A stretch of 64,000 bases of DNA from JAIQFF01 sp963788505 (GCA_963788505.1 CAWBGY010000005.1:434001-498000), one strand, 5' to 3'; shown: positions 9,249 through 18,814, counted from the stretch's first letter. Translations and numbers: made by a program. Notes: generated by a model from the sequence alone, not told the origin.

Positions 9249-10949
9249 ATGCGAGCGAGGGCAGGGCAGCGCCAAATGGCTTTTCAACCTATCACGGGCC
9301 CGGTTTCGTCGCCAGGGTCGGGAATTTTCCCCACTCTGGTTTTCGTGCAGGGGAACGACCAGCGCACCATCAACCTCGACCATACCCCTTTCACCGTGGG
9401 TCGAAAGGTCGACAAGGACCTGGTGATCGCCGACCCTCGCGTCTCCCGCGACCACGCTTTGATCACCTCGGAAGACGGACAGTTCTGCGTGGTCGACCAG
9501 GGCAGCAAGCACGGAACTTTCGTCAACGGCGAAAGGATCCAGCGCAAGACTCTGGAGCGGAACGATCGGGTCGAGTTCGGCGTCCGCGACGTTTCCTACG
9601 TCATCTTTCATCCCCAACATGCCAGCTCCAACACGGCCCGCGAGTTTCTGAGCCAGATTTCCGGAATCCAGATTTCGACCGACACCACCGACCTGGAGAA
9701 GCTGACGCTTTTTCTCGAGGCCGCCCGCAAGCTGAATACGACCGGCGTGCTCGATGAAATTCTGGTGACTCTGCTGGATGCCACCCTGAAGCTGACCCGC
9801 GCCGAGCGCGGCTATGTGTTCATGCGGGACGAGGAGAACAATCTTCGACTGGCCGCCGGACGCAACTCCAAGGGCGAGCCCCTGCTCGATGACACCACGA
9901 TTTCTCACTCCATTCTGGATGAAGGGGTGAAATCGAATTCGGAGTTCGTGATCACCGACACCAGCCAGTCGCTGGATCTGGCGGGCCGGCACAGCATCGT
10001 GGCCTACGATCTTCGCACCGTGATCTGCATTCCGTTGCGCAAGCCGCAGGTGCAGACCACGCGTGACACGCAAACGGTAGTGCCCACGGAAGCCTCAGCC
10101 GAGGTGATGGGTGCATTGTATGTGGATTCCCGCTTCGCATCGCGGGACATCTCGAGTGTGAGCAATGATATTCTGCGGGCCATCGCAACTGAAGCGGCCT
10201 CGCTGATCGAGAACGCGCGCCTGGTGCAGGCCGAAGAGGCGTCGCGCCGCTACCAGCAGGAACTCTCCATCGCAGCTTCGATTCAGCAGCGCCTGATGGC
10301 CGTGACCATTCCTGAAGTCCCCTTTGCGCGCCTGGCGGGCAGAAATCTCTCGTGCAAGGAAATCGGAGGGGACTTTTTTGACGCCGTCAATACCGAAGAA
10401 GGTTTGGCGGTGGTGCTGGCCGACGTCAGCGGCAAGGGGGTTTCGGCGGCCTTGCTGGCTTCCACCCTTCAGGGCATGATCTATTCCCAACTTACGGCCG
10501 GGATGCCGCTGATCGATATCGTGGTGGCCGCCAACCGCTTCTTTACCCACAAGCACATTGGAGAGAAGTACGCTACGCTGATCATTGCGCGGATCCGCCG
10601 GGACGGGGAACTGGAATACGTCAATTGCGGTCACGTGCCTCCGTTACTGGTTTGCAATAAAGAAGTGATTCGCCCGCCCCATGGCAACCTGCCTGTCGGC
10701 CTGCTGGCGGACGCGACTTACGAAAGCGACCACGTCAGCCTGCACGCTGGTGATCGCCTGATTCTGGTCACCGACGGGGTTACCGAAGCGGAGAATGCGC
10801 GCGGCGACTTCTTCGAGGATTCGCGCCTGGAAGCGGTGGCGGGCAAGAGTTCATCCCTGGAAGATATTTTTGCCGCGGTAGCCACCTTTTGCGGCGGCAC
10901 TCCACTCAGTGATGATTGCACCGTAGTGGAACTGGTGTATTCGGGCTAG
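9249..10949 (+). CDS. FHA-GAF-SpoIIE serine phosphatase
   Basis: A regulatory phosphatase of up to 566 aa with three domains. An FHA domain (about residues 40-115: TPFTVGRKVDKDLVI, DPRVSRDHALI, GSKHGTFVNGERI) binds phosphothreonine. A GAF sensor domain (about 155-330) follows. The PP2C SpoIIE/RsbU domain (about 350-565) keeps its metal-binding Asp motifs: EIGGDFFDA, LADVSGKGVSAALL, VTDGVTEAEN, SDDCTVVEL. No membrane segment, so cytoplasmic. ATG 9249 and ATG 9276 (MAFQPITGP) are both possible starts; neither has a good SD. It probably dephosphorylates STAS antagonists such as the one encoded just upstream, in a partner-switch pathway. What the GAF domain senses is unknown. Confidence 0.9.
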   Translation: MRARAGQRQMAFQPITGPVSSPGSGIFPTLVFVQGNDQRTINLDHTPFTVGRKVDKDLVIADPRVSRDHALITSEDGQFCVVDQGSKHGTFVNGERIQRKTLERNDRVEFGVRDVSYVIFHPQHASSNTAREFLSQISGIQISTDTTDLEKLTLFLEAARKLNTTGVLDEILVTLLDATLKLTRAERGYVFMRDEENNLRLAAGRNSKGEPLLDDTTISHSILDEGVKSNSEFVITDTSQSLDLAGRHSIVAYDLRTVICIPLRKPQVQTTRDTQTVVPTEASAEVMGALYVDSRFASRDISSVSNDILRAIATEAASLIENARLVQAEEASRRYQQELSIAASIQQRLMAVTIPEVPFARLAGRNLSCKEIGGDFFDAVNTEEGLAVVLADVSGKGVSAALLASTLQGMIYSQLTAGMPLIDIVVAANRFFTHKHIGEKYATLIIARIRRDGELEYVNCGHVPPLLVCNKEVIRPPHGNLPVGLLADATYESDHVSLHAGDRLILVTDGVTEAENARGDFFEDSRLEAVAGKSSSLEDIFAAVATFCGGTPLSDDCTVVELVYSG

Positions 10950-10950
10950 C

Positions 10951-10988
10951 AGCTATCAGCTCTCCGCTATCAGCCGTCAGCTATCAGC
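10951..10988. repeat. Short tandem AGCTATCAGC-type repeats
   Basis: Three to four degenerate copies of AGCTATCAGC / CCGCTATCAGC follow directly after the phosphatase stop codon. The array is short, non-coding and of unknown role. Confidence 0.6.
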
Positions 10989-11070
10989 ATCCGATCTACA
11001 ATCGATCGGCTCGACCTTACGTTCCGTAATCATTCATTTGGCCGCATCTGCCAATGTGGGGGCGAACCTG

Positions 11071-12176
11071 GTGAAGAGCCCTGTCTTGCGATTCGTGATG
11101 GTTGTCCTCATTCTGGCGGGCGTGGCCTTTGCACAGACTCCGGCCACGCAATCCGATCCGGTCGCGCAATATGTCAACGCCGAGATGACGCGGCAGCATA
11201 TCCCCGGCGTCGCGCTGCTGGTGTCGCGTGACGGACAGATTGTCCGGGCCCAGGGGTTTGGCTTCTCCGACGTCGAGCTTCAGGTGCCAGTCAAGCCCGA
11301 GACCGTGTTCCAGTCGGGTTCCGTGGGCAAACAGTTCACGGCTACCGCCATCATGATGCTGGTCGAGGGGGGAAAGATCAGCCTGGACGATTCGATTACA
11401 AAATATTTCCCGGAGGCTCCAACCACCTGGAAGCCGGTCACGATTCGCAACCTCCTCAGTCACACCGGAGGTTTCACCGATTATCCGAAAGACTTCGATT
11501 TTCGCAAAGACTATACCGAGGACGACCTTCTCAAAGTCGTGGAGGCGATTCCGCTGGCCTTCCAGCCGGGGACGAAGTGGAGCTACAGCAATCTCGGGTA
11601 CCTGACCCTGGGCATTCTGATCCACCGCGTGACCGGCAATTTCTACGGCGATATGTTGCAGGCCCGCATTTTCCGGCCGCTGGGAATGAACACGGCGCGC
11701 ATCATGAGCGAGGCTGACATCATCCCCAATCGGGCGTCCGGCTATCGCCTGGTGAAGGGTCAGTTGAAGAACCAGGAGTGGGTCTCGCCCACTTTGAATA
11801 CCACCGCGGATGGAAGCCTTTATTTCTCGATTCTGGATCTGGCCAAGTGGGACGCGGCCTTGTACACCGAAAAGCTATTGAAACGCTCCAGCCTGGAACA
11901 AATGTGGACGCGTGGTCAAGCTGAACAATGGTGAACCAAATTCCGGCCACTACGGATTTGGCTGGGAGATCACGCGTATCCACGGACACGAGGTCATCGG
12001 TCACGCCGGGGCATGGCAAGGCTTCAAGACCCAGATTTCCCGTTACGTGGATGACAAGCTGACCGTGGTCGTTTTGTCCAACCTGGCCGAAGCTGATCCA
12101 GAACAAGATTGCGGAACACGTGGCCGAGCTTTACCTGAAGGGCGATCCAAAAACTGAGTCACCGTCGGGTCAATAG
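11071..12176 (+). CDS. Beta-lactamase-family serine hydrolase, two frame breaks
   Basis: Exported class C beta-lactamase/DD-peptidase-fold hydrolase (PF00144 type). A GTG at 11071 gives a compact signal peptide (VLRFVMVVLILAGVAFAQ); an in-frame TTG at 11038 is an alternative. The SxxK nucleophile motif is SVGK (QSGSVGKQFTATA) and the second catalytic motif is YSN (WSYSNLGYLTLG). After QMWTR, near 11920, sense moves to the next frame (NSGHYGFGWEITR and HAGAWQGF, the KTG-equivalent). Near 12100 it moves again (KIAEHVAELYLKGDPK), stopping at 12176. Each break equals one extra base. Restored length about 368 aa fits the family. Substrate unknown. Confidence 0.82.
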
Positions 12177-12186
12177 CTTCGCCTCT

Positions 12187-12480
12187 CATCGTGTCATCCC
12201 GAGCCCAAATAGCTTTGTCATCCTGAGCGAAGTGGACCGATTCGCTCGGCGAATCGATCCACGCAGTCGAAGGACCTCTAGCACCGGTTCGACCGCGTGC
12301 GTCGAGCGATTTTCGCTTCGAACCCTGACGCGATCGGAGAACAGTAGGGGTCCTTCGACTCCGAGTTTGCTTCGCGAAGCGAAGCAAACTCTCCGCTCAG
12401 GATGACACTCTTCCAGAGCGTTTTTCTTCCACCCTCGGTCCTGCTCGGGTATATTCTTTCTCGCCATGAACTTCACTCTG
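12187..12480. repeat. Tandem duplication, copy 1 (hairpin repeat plus gene 5' end)
   Basis: The unit contains a long imperfect inverted repeat, from TTGTCATCCTGAGCGAAG at 12215 to CGCTCAGGATGACAC near 12405. Next come TCCTGCTCGGGTATATTCTT and then ATGAACTTCACTCT (ATG at 12466). That last piece matches the first codons of the symporter gene at 12768. The copy loses frame directly after these codons, so it is not a gene. Copy 2 lies about 300 nt downstream. Confidence 0.85.
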
Positions 12481-12485
12481 AGCCT

Positions 12486-12780
12486 GATAGCTTGCCATCC
12501 TGACCCAGATGCCTTGTCATCCTGAGCGAAGTGGACCGATTCGCTCGGCGAATCGGTCCACGCAGTCGAAGGATCTCTAGCACCGGTTCGACCGCGTGAG
12601 TCGGGCGATTTTCGCATCGAACCCTGACGCGACCGGAGAATAGTAGGGGTCCTTCGACTCCGAGTTTGCTTCGCGGAGCGAAGCGAACTCTCCGCTCAGG
12701 ATGACAGGAATCTTGCGGAGTGTTTTTCTCCCATCCTCGATCCTGCTCGGGTATATTCTTTTCCGCCATGAATTTCACTC
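12486..12780. repeat. Tandem duplication, copy 2 (hairpin repeat plus symporter start)
   Basis: Nearly identical to 12187-12480, offset 299-302 nt, with scattered substitutions (for example GTGCGTCGAGC versus GTGAGTCGGGC). Its 3' end is the live translation start of the symporter gene. It again holds the CATCCTGAGCGAAG ... CGCTCAGGATGAC inverted repeat. The two units together fill the gap between the serine hydrolase and the symporter. Confidence 0.85.
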
Positions 12781-14579
12781 TTCTCGACTGGTCGGCCATC
12801 GTCCTCTATCTGGGTATCACCCTGGTGCTGGGCCTCTACTTCCGCTCACGCTCGGGTAAGAGCGTCGACGACTACTTTGTGTCCGGCCGCAACGTTTCCT
12901 GGTGGCTGGCGGGCACTTCGATGGTGGCGACCACTTTCGCGGCCGACACTCCGCTGGTGGTGACCGGTCTGGTCTATACCCAGGGCATCGCGGGGAACTG
13001 GTTGTGGTGGTCGTTTCTGCTCTCCGGCATGATGACGGTGTTTCTGTTTGCCCGCCTGTGGCGCCGTTCCGGACTGCTGACCGATGTGCAGTTCGCCGAG
13101 ATGCGTTATTCCGGAAAGCCGGCGGCATTTCTGCGGGGCTTCCGCGCGATTTACCTGGGCCTGCTGATGAACTGTCTGATTCTGGGCTGGGTGACCAAGG
13201 CCATGACCAGCATCGTGGCGGTCACGTTGGGCGTGAGTGACCGCAATGCGCTGGCCGTCTGCGTTCTGTTTCTGATTCCATTCACCGGCCTCTATGTCGC
13301 GCTGGGTGGATTGTGGGGCGTGCTATGGACCGACCTGTTTCAGTTCGTGCTGAAGATGGCGATCGTGATCGGAGTGGCATGGTATGCGGTTGCCGCGGCC
13401 GGCGGAATGAGCACGCTGCTGGCGCGCCTGGCGGAAATGCGGACTGCGGCAGGGCCCTCCGCGGGCGATGCCACAGCCTTCTTTCCTGATTTCTCGCGTT
13501 CTATTTCACAGGAGGGAATCTGGGTTCTGCCGGTACTTACATTTCTGGTGAATATCGGACTGCAATGGTGGGCTTTCTGGTATCCGGGGGCGGAGCCGGG
13601 CGGCGGCGGCTATATCGCGCAGCGCATCTTCAGCGCGAAAGACGAAAAGAACGGTCTGCTGTCGGTGCTTTGGTTCAATGTCGCGCACTACGCCTTGCGT
13701 CCCTGGCCCTGGATCCTGACCGCCCTGGCGGCGATCGTTCTGTACCCCCACCTGGAGCATCCGGAAACGGGATACATGCTGGTGGTCAGCCAGCATGTGC
13801 CGCCCGCCCTGCGCGGCATCGTAATCGCGGGTTTCATGGCGGCGTTCATGTCGACCATCGCCACCCAGCTCAATTGGGGCGCGTCGTATCTGGTGTCGGA
13901 TTTCTATCGCCGTTTCATCAATCGCGATGCCGACGACAAACACTACGTGCTGGTTTCGCGCCTGGCCACGGTGCTGCTGGTGATCGCGTCCGCGGGAGTT
14001 TCCGTCCTGCTGGTCGATATCCGCTCGGGATGGCAAGTGGTGCTGGAAGTAGGAGCGGGCACCGGCGGGGTCTACCTGCTGCGCTGGTACTGGTGGCGGA
14101 TCAATGCGTGGAGTGAAATCTCAGCCATGGCGACGGCGCTGGCGGTGACGCTCTGGCTGCGCTGGACGGAACCGTTTTCCGGCACCAATCCGGTGGTGTT
14201 TGCCAAGACCGCTCTGACAACTACCGTTGTCACCACTCTGGTGTGGCTCGTGGTCACCTTCGCGACGAAGGCAGAGCCGGAGGCGATCCTGCTGAAGTTT
14301 TACCGTAGCGTTCGTCCACAAATTACTGGATGGAAGCCAGTTGCCCGTCTCGCTCCCGAGGTGCCGGCGACTCGCGACCTGGGCAGCAACCTGCTTTCCT
14401 GGGTGCTCGGCTGCCTGATGGTCTACCTGGCCCTGTTCGGGTTGGGACACATACTCATCGGGCCGTTCTGGGAAGGGGTGGGGTTGATGACCGCAGCCGC
14501 GATCTGTGCGGGCGCGCTTTATTCCAATATCTCCCGCAGTTGGGGCGCGGAATCCTCGCCGGTTCAGGAAACCTCTTAG
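12768..14579 (+). CDS. Sodium:solute symporter (SSS family)
   Basis: A 603-aa inner-membrane transporter of the SSS family, which uses Na+ (or H+) to drive uptake of sugars, amino acids or similar solutes. ATG 12768 (MNFTLLDWSAIVLYLG) is preferred over the longer frame from 12720, because the extra residues come from repeat sequence. About 13-14 hydrophobic segments are visible. Family features are SVDDYFVSGRNVSWWLAGTS, VYTQGIAGNWLWWSFLLSG and the GFMAAFMSTIATQLNWGASY segment, where the Ser-Thr pair that binds Na+ normally lies. Substrate cannot be told from sequence. The 5' region is duplicated upstream. Confidence 0.9.
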   Translation: MNFTLLDWSAIVLYLGITLVLGLYFRSRSGKSVDDYFVSGRNVSWWLAGTSMVATTFAADTPLVVTGLVYTQGIAGNWLWWSFLLSGMMTVFLFARLWRRSGLLTDVQFAEMRYSGKPAAFLRGFRAIYLGLLMNCLILGWVTKAMTSIVAVTLGVSDRNALAVCVLFLIPFTGLYVALGGLWGVLWTDLFQFVLKMAIVIGVAWYAVAAAGGMSTLLARLAEMRTAAGPSAGDATAFFPDFSRSISQEGIWVLPVLTFLVNIGLQWWAFWYPGAEPGGGGYIAQRIFSAKDEKNGLLSVLWFNVAHYALRPWPWILTALAAIVLYPHLEHPETGYMLVVSQHVPPALRGIVIAGFMAAFMSTIATQLNWGASYLVSDFYRRFINRDADDKHYVLVSRLATVLLVIASAGVSVLLVDIRSGWQVVLEVGAGTGGVYLLRWYWWRINAWSEISAMATALAVTLWLRWTEPFSGTNPVVFAKTALTTTVVTTLVWLVVTFATKAEPEAILLKFYRSVRPQITGWKPVARLAPEVPATRDLGSNLLSWVLGCLMVYLALFGLGHILIGPFWEGVGLMTAAAICAGALYSNISRSWGAESSPVQETS

Positions 14580-14676
14580 CGACCTTTGCGGTTCAGGGTT
14601 TGTCCGGAAAGCTTGAACCGCAAAGGACGCAAAGGATTCCGCAAAGGACACAAGGGATTTCCGCAAACTCGCCAAG
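14580..14676. repeat. CGCAAAGG-type hairpin repeat
   Basis: One side carries CGACCTTTGCGG; the other carries several GCAAAGG units (ACCGCAAAGGACGCAAAGG, then CCGCAAAGGACACAAGGG). It lies between the convergent symporter and glucoamylase genes. The same family occurs at 24719-24818, 36571-36689 and 60811-60942. It may act as a bidirectional terminator, but there is no T-run. Confidence 0.75.
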
Positions 14677-14683
14677 AGAACAT

Positions 14684-17086
14684 TTACCGGACGTCCAGTG
14701 TGTAGTTGGTGCCTTCCCAGCGCTGTTCCTGCGGCCAATAAAACGTGAATACAATCTCACCTCCTGCCGCAAGCTGCTGGGTTGGCAGGTCCGCGACGAA
14801 GGTGCCCAAGGGGTCGCGGGTGTTCGTGTCCTGCACGCTCTGCCATCCATCAAGGCTCCAGTGCACCACGGCGGGCGAGGACAGCAACAGGCGCAGCTTC
14901 TTTCCTTGCGGTATGGTCCGGCACTTGTTATTGAAGCGCCATTCGCAGTAGGCGGATTGCTTTCGTTCCACCTGATAGCGCTGGACGGTCTGCGGTGGCT
15001 GATCAAATATTTTGCCGTCGCGCAAGGACCGGCGCAGCTTGATGTATTCCGAGTGCGCCCATACCAGAGGACACGCCGAACCGGACGGCTTTCCGCGAAA
15101 CAATTCGAGGGCGGGAATGTCGGCCGCATCCCAGACTTGCTCGGGGATCAGGCGACCACCTTCGGTGGAGAATTCCATTACCTTGAGCAACGCCTCGGCG
15201 GCCTGGGGCCGCCCCGCCGCCAGTTCGTAATGCGCCCTTTCGCCGGCCAGCAAGGGCCACGCCCGTCCAATTCCGGTTCCATCAAAGGGCGAGCCATCAT
15301 CGTGCTCGCCGTAGCCGTCGCCGTTGTAGCGGTACCAGCAAGGGCCCTGAGGCAGGTTCACCTTGAGCAGGGCATCGATCGCTTTCACCGTGTTCAGAAT
15401 TCGTGGATCATCGGGCGCGCGCAAACCAAACCGCACCAGGGCAAGAGAGTCGGGGCTGATCAGGTGCTCGGCCCGTGATTCACTCTGCCCCGGCGGCCGG
15501 TTTTTGATAGGGACAAATCCCTGCAGCGGCGACGCCGCACAGTCCGAGTCCGGCGGCGCGATCCGCACATAGTAGCCTTCCACGCCGAGCTGCCGGGCCA
15601 GATCGCTATCCTGGGCGTAGGTCCAGCGTTCGATGTTGTCATTCCAGTAATCCGCGGTCTCACGCAGATGGGTCGCAATGTCCGCTTGCCCTACTGCATC
15701 GGCCAGGTCGGCGGCGGCCAGCAGTCCCGATATTTCCACGGCCAGGGTAAACGGCGAATAACCCGCGTCCTCCTCCCAGCGATCCTGCTGGGTCACCGGA
15801 CCGTTGCGAAGAATGTATCCGGCAGCCCGACTGACCATCGTCCACCAGCGTTGCAGGTCTCCCAGAACAAACGGCGAGTGCCGCCGCAGCATGTCAACCA
15901 GGAGAATAGGGAATGCGGCTTCGTCCATCTGCATTCCGTCCCAGTAGGGACGCCCATCGAGCCACATGTTCTGCGCCCAATTTCCAGGCGCCTCCTGGGT
16001 GACTTCGAGATAGCGCAGGACGCGCAACGCGTCGGGTTCGGCTCCCGCCGCCAGGAAACCAAACGCAGTTTCCACCAGGTCCCGGGGCCAGACCAGATGG
16101 TATCCGCCGAGATCTTCGTCGCCTTTGTTAAATCCCCAGGGAATGGAAAGACTGGCGATTACGCCTCCCAGAAAATCCTTGGACTCGTGCGAGCGCAGCA
16201 CCGCCACACTGGGGCGATACAGGTCAAGCTCACGGCGGGGCTCGTCCAGTTTCAAAAGGGTGTCCTGCCAATTTTTCCAGTGCCAGACGTAGTGCTGGCG
16301 CAGTTCGTCGCAGGACTCCAGCAAAGTGGAGCGCGCCTCTTGTCCGGCCTCGGACCAGATGCCGCCGAAGCCCAGCGCCATGGTGAACTCCCCGTTGCAG
16401 GCGGCCAGGTCGATCTCGCCGGTGAGTGCTATATTTCCGTTTTCCGCATGAGTGTAGTCCCAGGTCAACTGGTAATGCTGCGAAAGGTCCTGCCACCCGT
16501 CGGAGAACCCGGCGAACCCCACCGACATTTTCCGCCAGGGAACCGAGCAGGCAAAGGCCAGGGCGACCCCGTTGCGGTGGGCGAACAGGGTGGGCATGCC
16601 TTTGTAGTCTCCGATCCAGCCGGTATTCTCCCGTCCGCAATTCGCCAGATGGGGCGCCAGCAGCGCGTATAGACGATAGTCGGCAAGCGTGCCTTCGAGC
16701 GGTACGAAGCGCACCCTCTGCAGCACCACATTGCGGTAGGGATCGGAAAAGACTTCCTTCTCGATCCGGTAGCGGCCTTGCAATTCGGTATTCGTCAGTT
16801 TGTAAACCGGAACACCGGGCTGGATGGGATGGCTTTCAAACTTGCAGTGGCGTTTTTCTTCGGAGAAATAGCCGGAACCGTCGGTGACAATCAGCCCCTG
16901 GTCCCGGGTGCAAGCCTGGTCGACTCGCGGGTAGTAAACTTCGTTCAGGATGCCGTGGCTCAGCGTGAACCATACCCGGCTGTGCAGGTTGAGCGCGGTG
17001 CCAATGCCGGTTTTGGCGCTCGAAGTCCAGCGCGGCGAAATTCCCGGCCAGCCCGGAGCGTAGCGTTCAGCTTCGTTCTCACCCAC
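14684..17086 (-). CDS. GH15 glucoamylase / glucodextranase-like glycoside hydrolase
   Basis: An 800-aa GH15 enzyme that would release glucose from the non-reducing ends of alpha-glucans. No signal peptide is visible (MGENEAERYAPGWPG), so it may act in the cytoplasm, for example on stored glycogen or imported dextrins. An N-terminal beta-sandwich like the glucodextranase N domain (about residues 20-270: SRVWFTLSHGILNEVYYPRV) precedes the (alpha/alpha)6 catalytic domain (about 290-690: GGYHLVWPRDLVETAFGF, WDGMQMDEAAFPILL). Glu in LIPEQVWD fits the general base. A C-terminal beta domain (about 700-800: PAVVHWSLDGWQ) follows. The gene is intact. Confidence 0.9.
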   Translation of the reverse strand: MGENEAERYAPGWPGISPRWTSSAKTGIGTALNLHSRVWFTLSHGILNEVYYPRVDQACTRDQGLIVTDGSGYFSEEKRHCKFESHPIQPGVPVYKLTNTELQGRYRIEKEVFSDPYRNVVLQRVRFVPLEGTLADYRLYALLAPHLANCGRENTGWIGDYKGMPTLFAHRNGVALAFACSVPWRKMSVGFAGFSDGWQDLSQHYQLTWDYTHAENGNIALTGEIDLAACNGEFTMALGFGGIWSEAGQEARSTLLESCDELRQHYVWHWKNWQDTLLKLDEPRRELDLYRPSVAVLRSHESKDFLGGVIASLSIPWGFNKGDEDLGGYHLVWPRDLVETAFGFLAAGAEPDALRVLRYLEVTQEAPGNWAQNMWLDGRPYWDGMQMDEAAFPILLVDMLRRHSPFVLGDLQRWWTMVSRAAGYILRNGPVTQQDRWEEDAGYSPFTLAVEISGLLAAADLADAVGQADIATHLRETADYWNDNIERWTYAQDSDLARQLGVEGYYVRIAPPDSDCAASPLQGFVPIKNRPPGQSESRAEHLISPDSLALVRFGLRAPDDPRILNTVKAIDALLKVNLPQGPCWYRYNGDGYGEHDDGSPFDGTGIGRAWPLLAGERAHYELAAGRPQAAEALLKVMEFSTEGGRLIPEQVWDAADIPALELFRGKPSGSACPLVWAHSEYIKLRRSLRDGKIFDQPPQTVQRYQVERKQSAYCEWRFNNKCRTIPQGKKLRLLLSSPAVVHWSLDGWQSVQDTNTRDPLGTFVADLPTQQLAAGGEIVFTFYWPQEQRWEGTNYTLDVR

Positions 17087-17149
17087 TCGTCCGTCCTCGC
17101 AATCGCATCTCCGTGGAGAATTCTACCAAGTCCGAGGGGTGTGGGACGG

Positions 17150-17494
17150 ATGAGGGTCATGGACAAAGACGTGTCGGGGAAGGACCGGGCAGAGATACAG
17201 GAAACCATGCTAGGCCCCAAAGGTGCCGATACCGGCCGATTTCCTGAGATACGCTTCCGCTCAACTACGCTGGAAGGCAGCGGCGAGGTCCGCTGGACGG
17301 TAAGTGAAGATCTGACGCCACACCGGCAGACACATCCGGTGACCTTGGAGATCCAGGTTCAGAATGGACACCAAGAAGGCGCGGCACAGCTGAAACAAAG
17401 GGACTTCGGAACCGAACCTGTCAGCCTTGGGGGTGGTGCCGTGAAGATGAAAAATGAGCTGCGCGTGGAGTTTGACATCGTGGCCAAACCGTAG
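17150..17494 (+). pseudogene. C-terminal remnant of a YceI-like protein
   Basis: The frame from ATG 17150 gives 114 aa resembling the last two thirds of a YceI-family lipocalin: KDRAEIQETMLGPK, RFPEIRFRSTTLEG, THPVTLEIQVQNG, GAAQLKQRDFG, VKNELRVEFDI-like ending. YceI proteins are about 170-190 aa and bind polyisoprenoids. The N-terminal strands (the usual SKVEFTLG-type start and signal peptide) are absent here; the upstream sequence belongs to the glucoamylase promoter side. No SD precedes the ATG. It is most likely a 5'-deleted remnant, though a short expressed form cannot be excluded. Confidence 0.7.
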
Positions 17495-17620
17495 CCCTTG
17501 CTCGCCCATCCGCCGCGGATGCACCGGCCGCGACAACTTGGCCTCAGGTAACCCCGGCGCGGAATCCTGCGTCCAACCCCATAGGGGTAAATCCGAGGAA
17601 ATTGGTGTTCCGGCCGGGCG

Positions 17621-17626
17621 TATAAT
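17621..17626 (+). promoter_or_regulatory. Candidate -10 box for the M48 peptidase gene
   Basis: TATAAT lies 46 nt before the start codon at 17672. No good -35 hexamer stands at 17 nt; the best is a weak GAAATT. The call rests on the perfect -10 alone. Confidence 0.4.
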
Positions 17627-17671
17627 TGGGCCTAGTTCTGCGGGGCGGAACCGAAGATTAGGGAGTCCATT

Positions 17672-18790
17672 ATGAAGTTACGGCTCTTAGCGATTACGGC
17701 GGTTTTGTTGACGCTCGCCTATGCGGCGCCGAGAGGTTTGGCCGAAGACCAGAGCAGTGCCGCTCCGAAGGACCAAAGTGCCTCCGATGGCGCCGCCAAG
17801 AGCACTGTGCCCGAAAAGATAGAGGCTGCCGACCCTGAGAAGGTCAAACATGACGGGGGCAAGGATGACGTCGATGCCGTGGGCAATCGGAATGTGGGTT
17901 GCAAAACCGGCATGGGCAACTGGTATGGCGTCGAGAAACAGATCGCCATGGGCAAGCAATATGCTCAGCAGGTGGAATCGAGCGTCAAGCTGATTCAGGA
18001 CCCGGTGGTCACGGAATATGTGAACCGGGTAGGGCAGAATCTGGTGCGCAACTCCGATGCCCAGGTCCCGTTTACGATCAAGGTCATCGACTCTGACGAC
18101 ATCAACGCGTTCGCGTTGCCCGGCGGTTTTTTCTATGTGAATTCCGGATTGATCCTGGCGGCGGATGAAGAAGCGGAGCTGGCCGGGGTAATGGCGCACG
18201 AAATCGCGCACGTCGCAGCCTGCCATGCGGCCCGCGAAAATACTCGCGGCAATCTGATGCAAATGGCTTCGATCCCGCTGATTTTCGTGGGTGGAGCGAT
18301 CGGCTACGCCGGCTACGAGGCAGCGGGGCTGGCGCTTCCCCTGACCTTCCTGCACTTCTCGCGAGGCTTCGAAGCCGAGGCGGACTACCTGGGACTGCAG
18401 TATATGTACAAGTCAGGGTACGATCCGCAGGCCTTCATCAGTTTCTTTGAAAAGGTGCAAGCGCAGGAGAAGAAGAAGCCGGGGAGCCTGGCCAAGGCAT
18501 TTTCGACCCATCCCCAGACGCCCGACCGGATTGCCAAGTCCCAGGAAGAGATCGCGACCATCCTGCCGGCGCGCGCCCAGTATGTGGTTTCGACCTCCGA
18601 GTTTGACGACGTGAAAGCCCGGCTGGCGGCAATCGAGAATCGTCACAAGATCCTGGACAAGAAGGAAGACAGGAACCGGCCGAGCCTGCGGCGAACCTCG
18701 ACGACCGACAGGAACGGCAGTGACGACAAGGGCGGCAGCGACGATGGCCGGCCCACGCTGAAGCGGCGGGACGACAGCAGCAGCAACTGA
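17672..18790 (+). CDS. M48-family zinc metallopeptidase (BepA/YfgC-like)
   Basis: A 372-aa exported peptidase. GGGAG precedes ATG 17672, and a signal peptide (LLAITAVLLTLAYAAPRGLA) follows. After a Lys/Asp-rich linker, the M48 domain runs from about residue 85 to 310. Zinc motif HEIAH is at 176-180 (VMAHEIAHVAACHA); the third ligand is a Glu in GFEAEADYLGLQYMY (about 236). NAFALPGGFFYVNSGL is the usual strand before the motif. The C-terminus is low-complexity Arg/Ser/Asp. Relatives such as BepA handle outer-membrane protein quality control; that role is inferred. A perfect terminator follows. Confidence 0.9.
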   Translation: MKLRLLAITAVLLTLAYAAPRGLAEDQSSAAPKDQSASDGAAKSTVPEKIEAADPEKVKHDGGKDDVDAVGNRNVGCKTGMGNWYGVEKQIAMGKQYAQQVESSVKLIQDPVVTEYVNRVGQNLVRNSDAQVPFTIKVIDSDDINAFALPGGFFYVNSGLILAADEEAELAGVMAHEIAHVAACHAARENTRGNLMQMASIPLIFVGGAIGYAGYEAAGLALPLTFLHFSRGFEAEADYLGLQYMYKSGYDPQAFISFFEKVQAQEKKKPGSLAKAFSTHPQTPDRIAKSQEEIATILPARAQYVVSTSEFDDVKARLAAIENRHKILDKKEDRNRPSLRRTSTTDRNGSDDKGGSDDGRPTLKRRDDSSSN

Positions 18791-18814
18791 GCTTGGAGGA
18801 ACCCGGTTTTCCGT

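Noticed and set aside
14330..15478. A 382-codon plus-strand open frame
   Set aside because: Lies out of frame in the symporter gene, through a repeat and antisense to GH15; no start signal and no domain.
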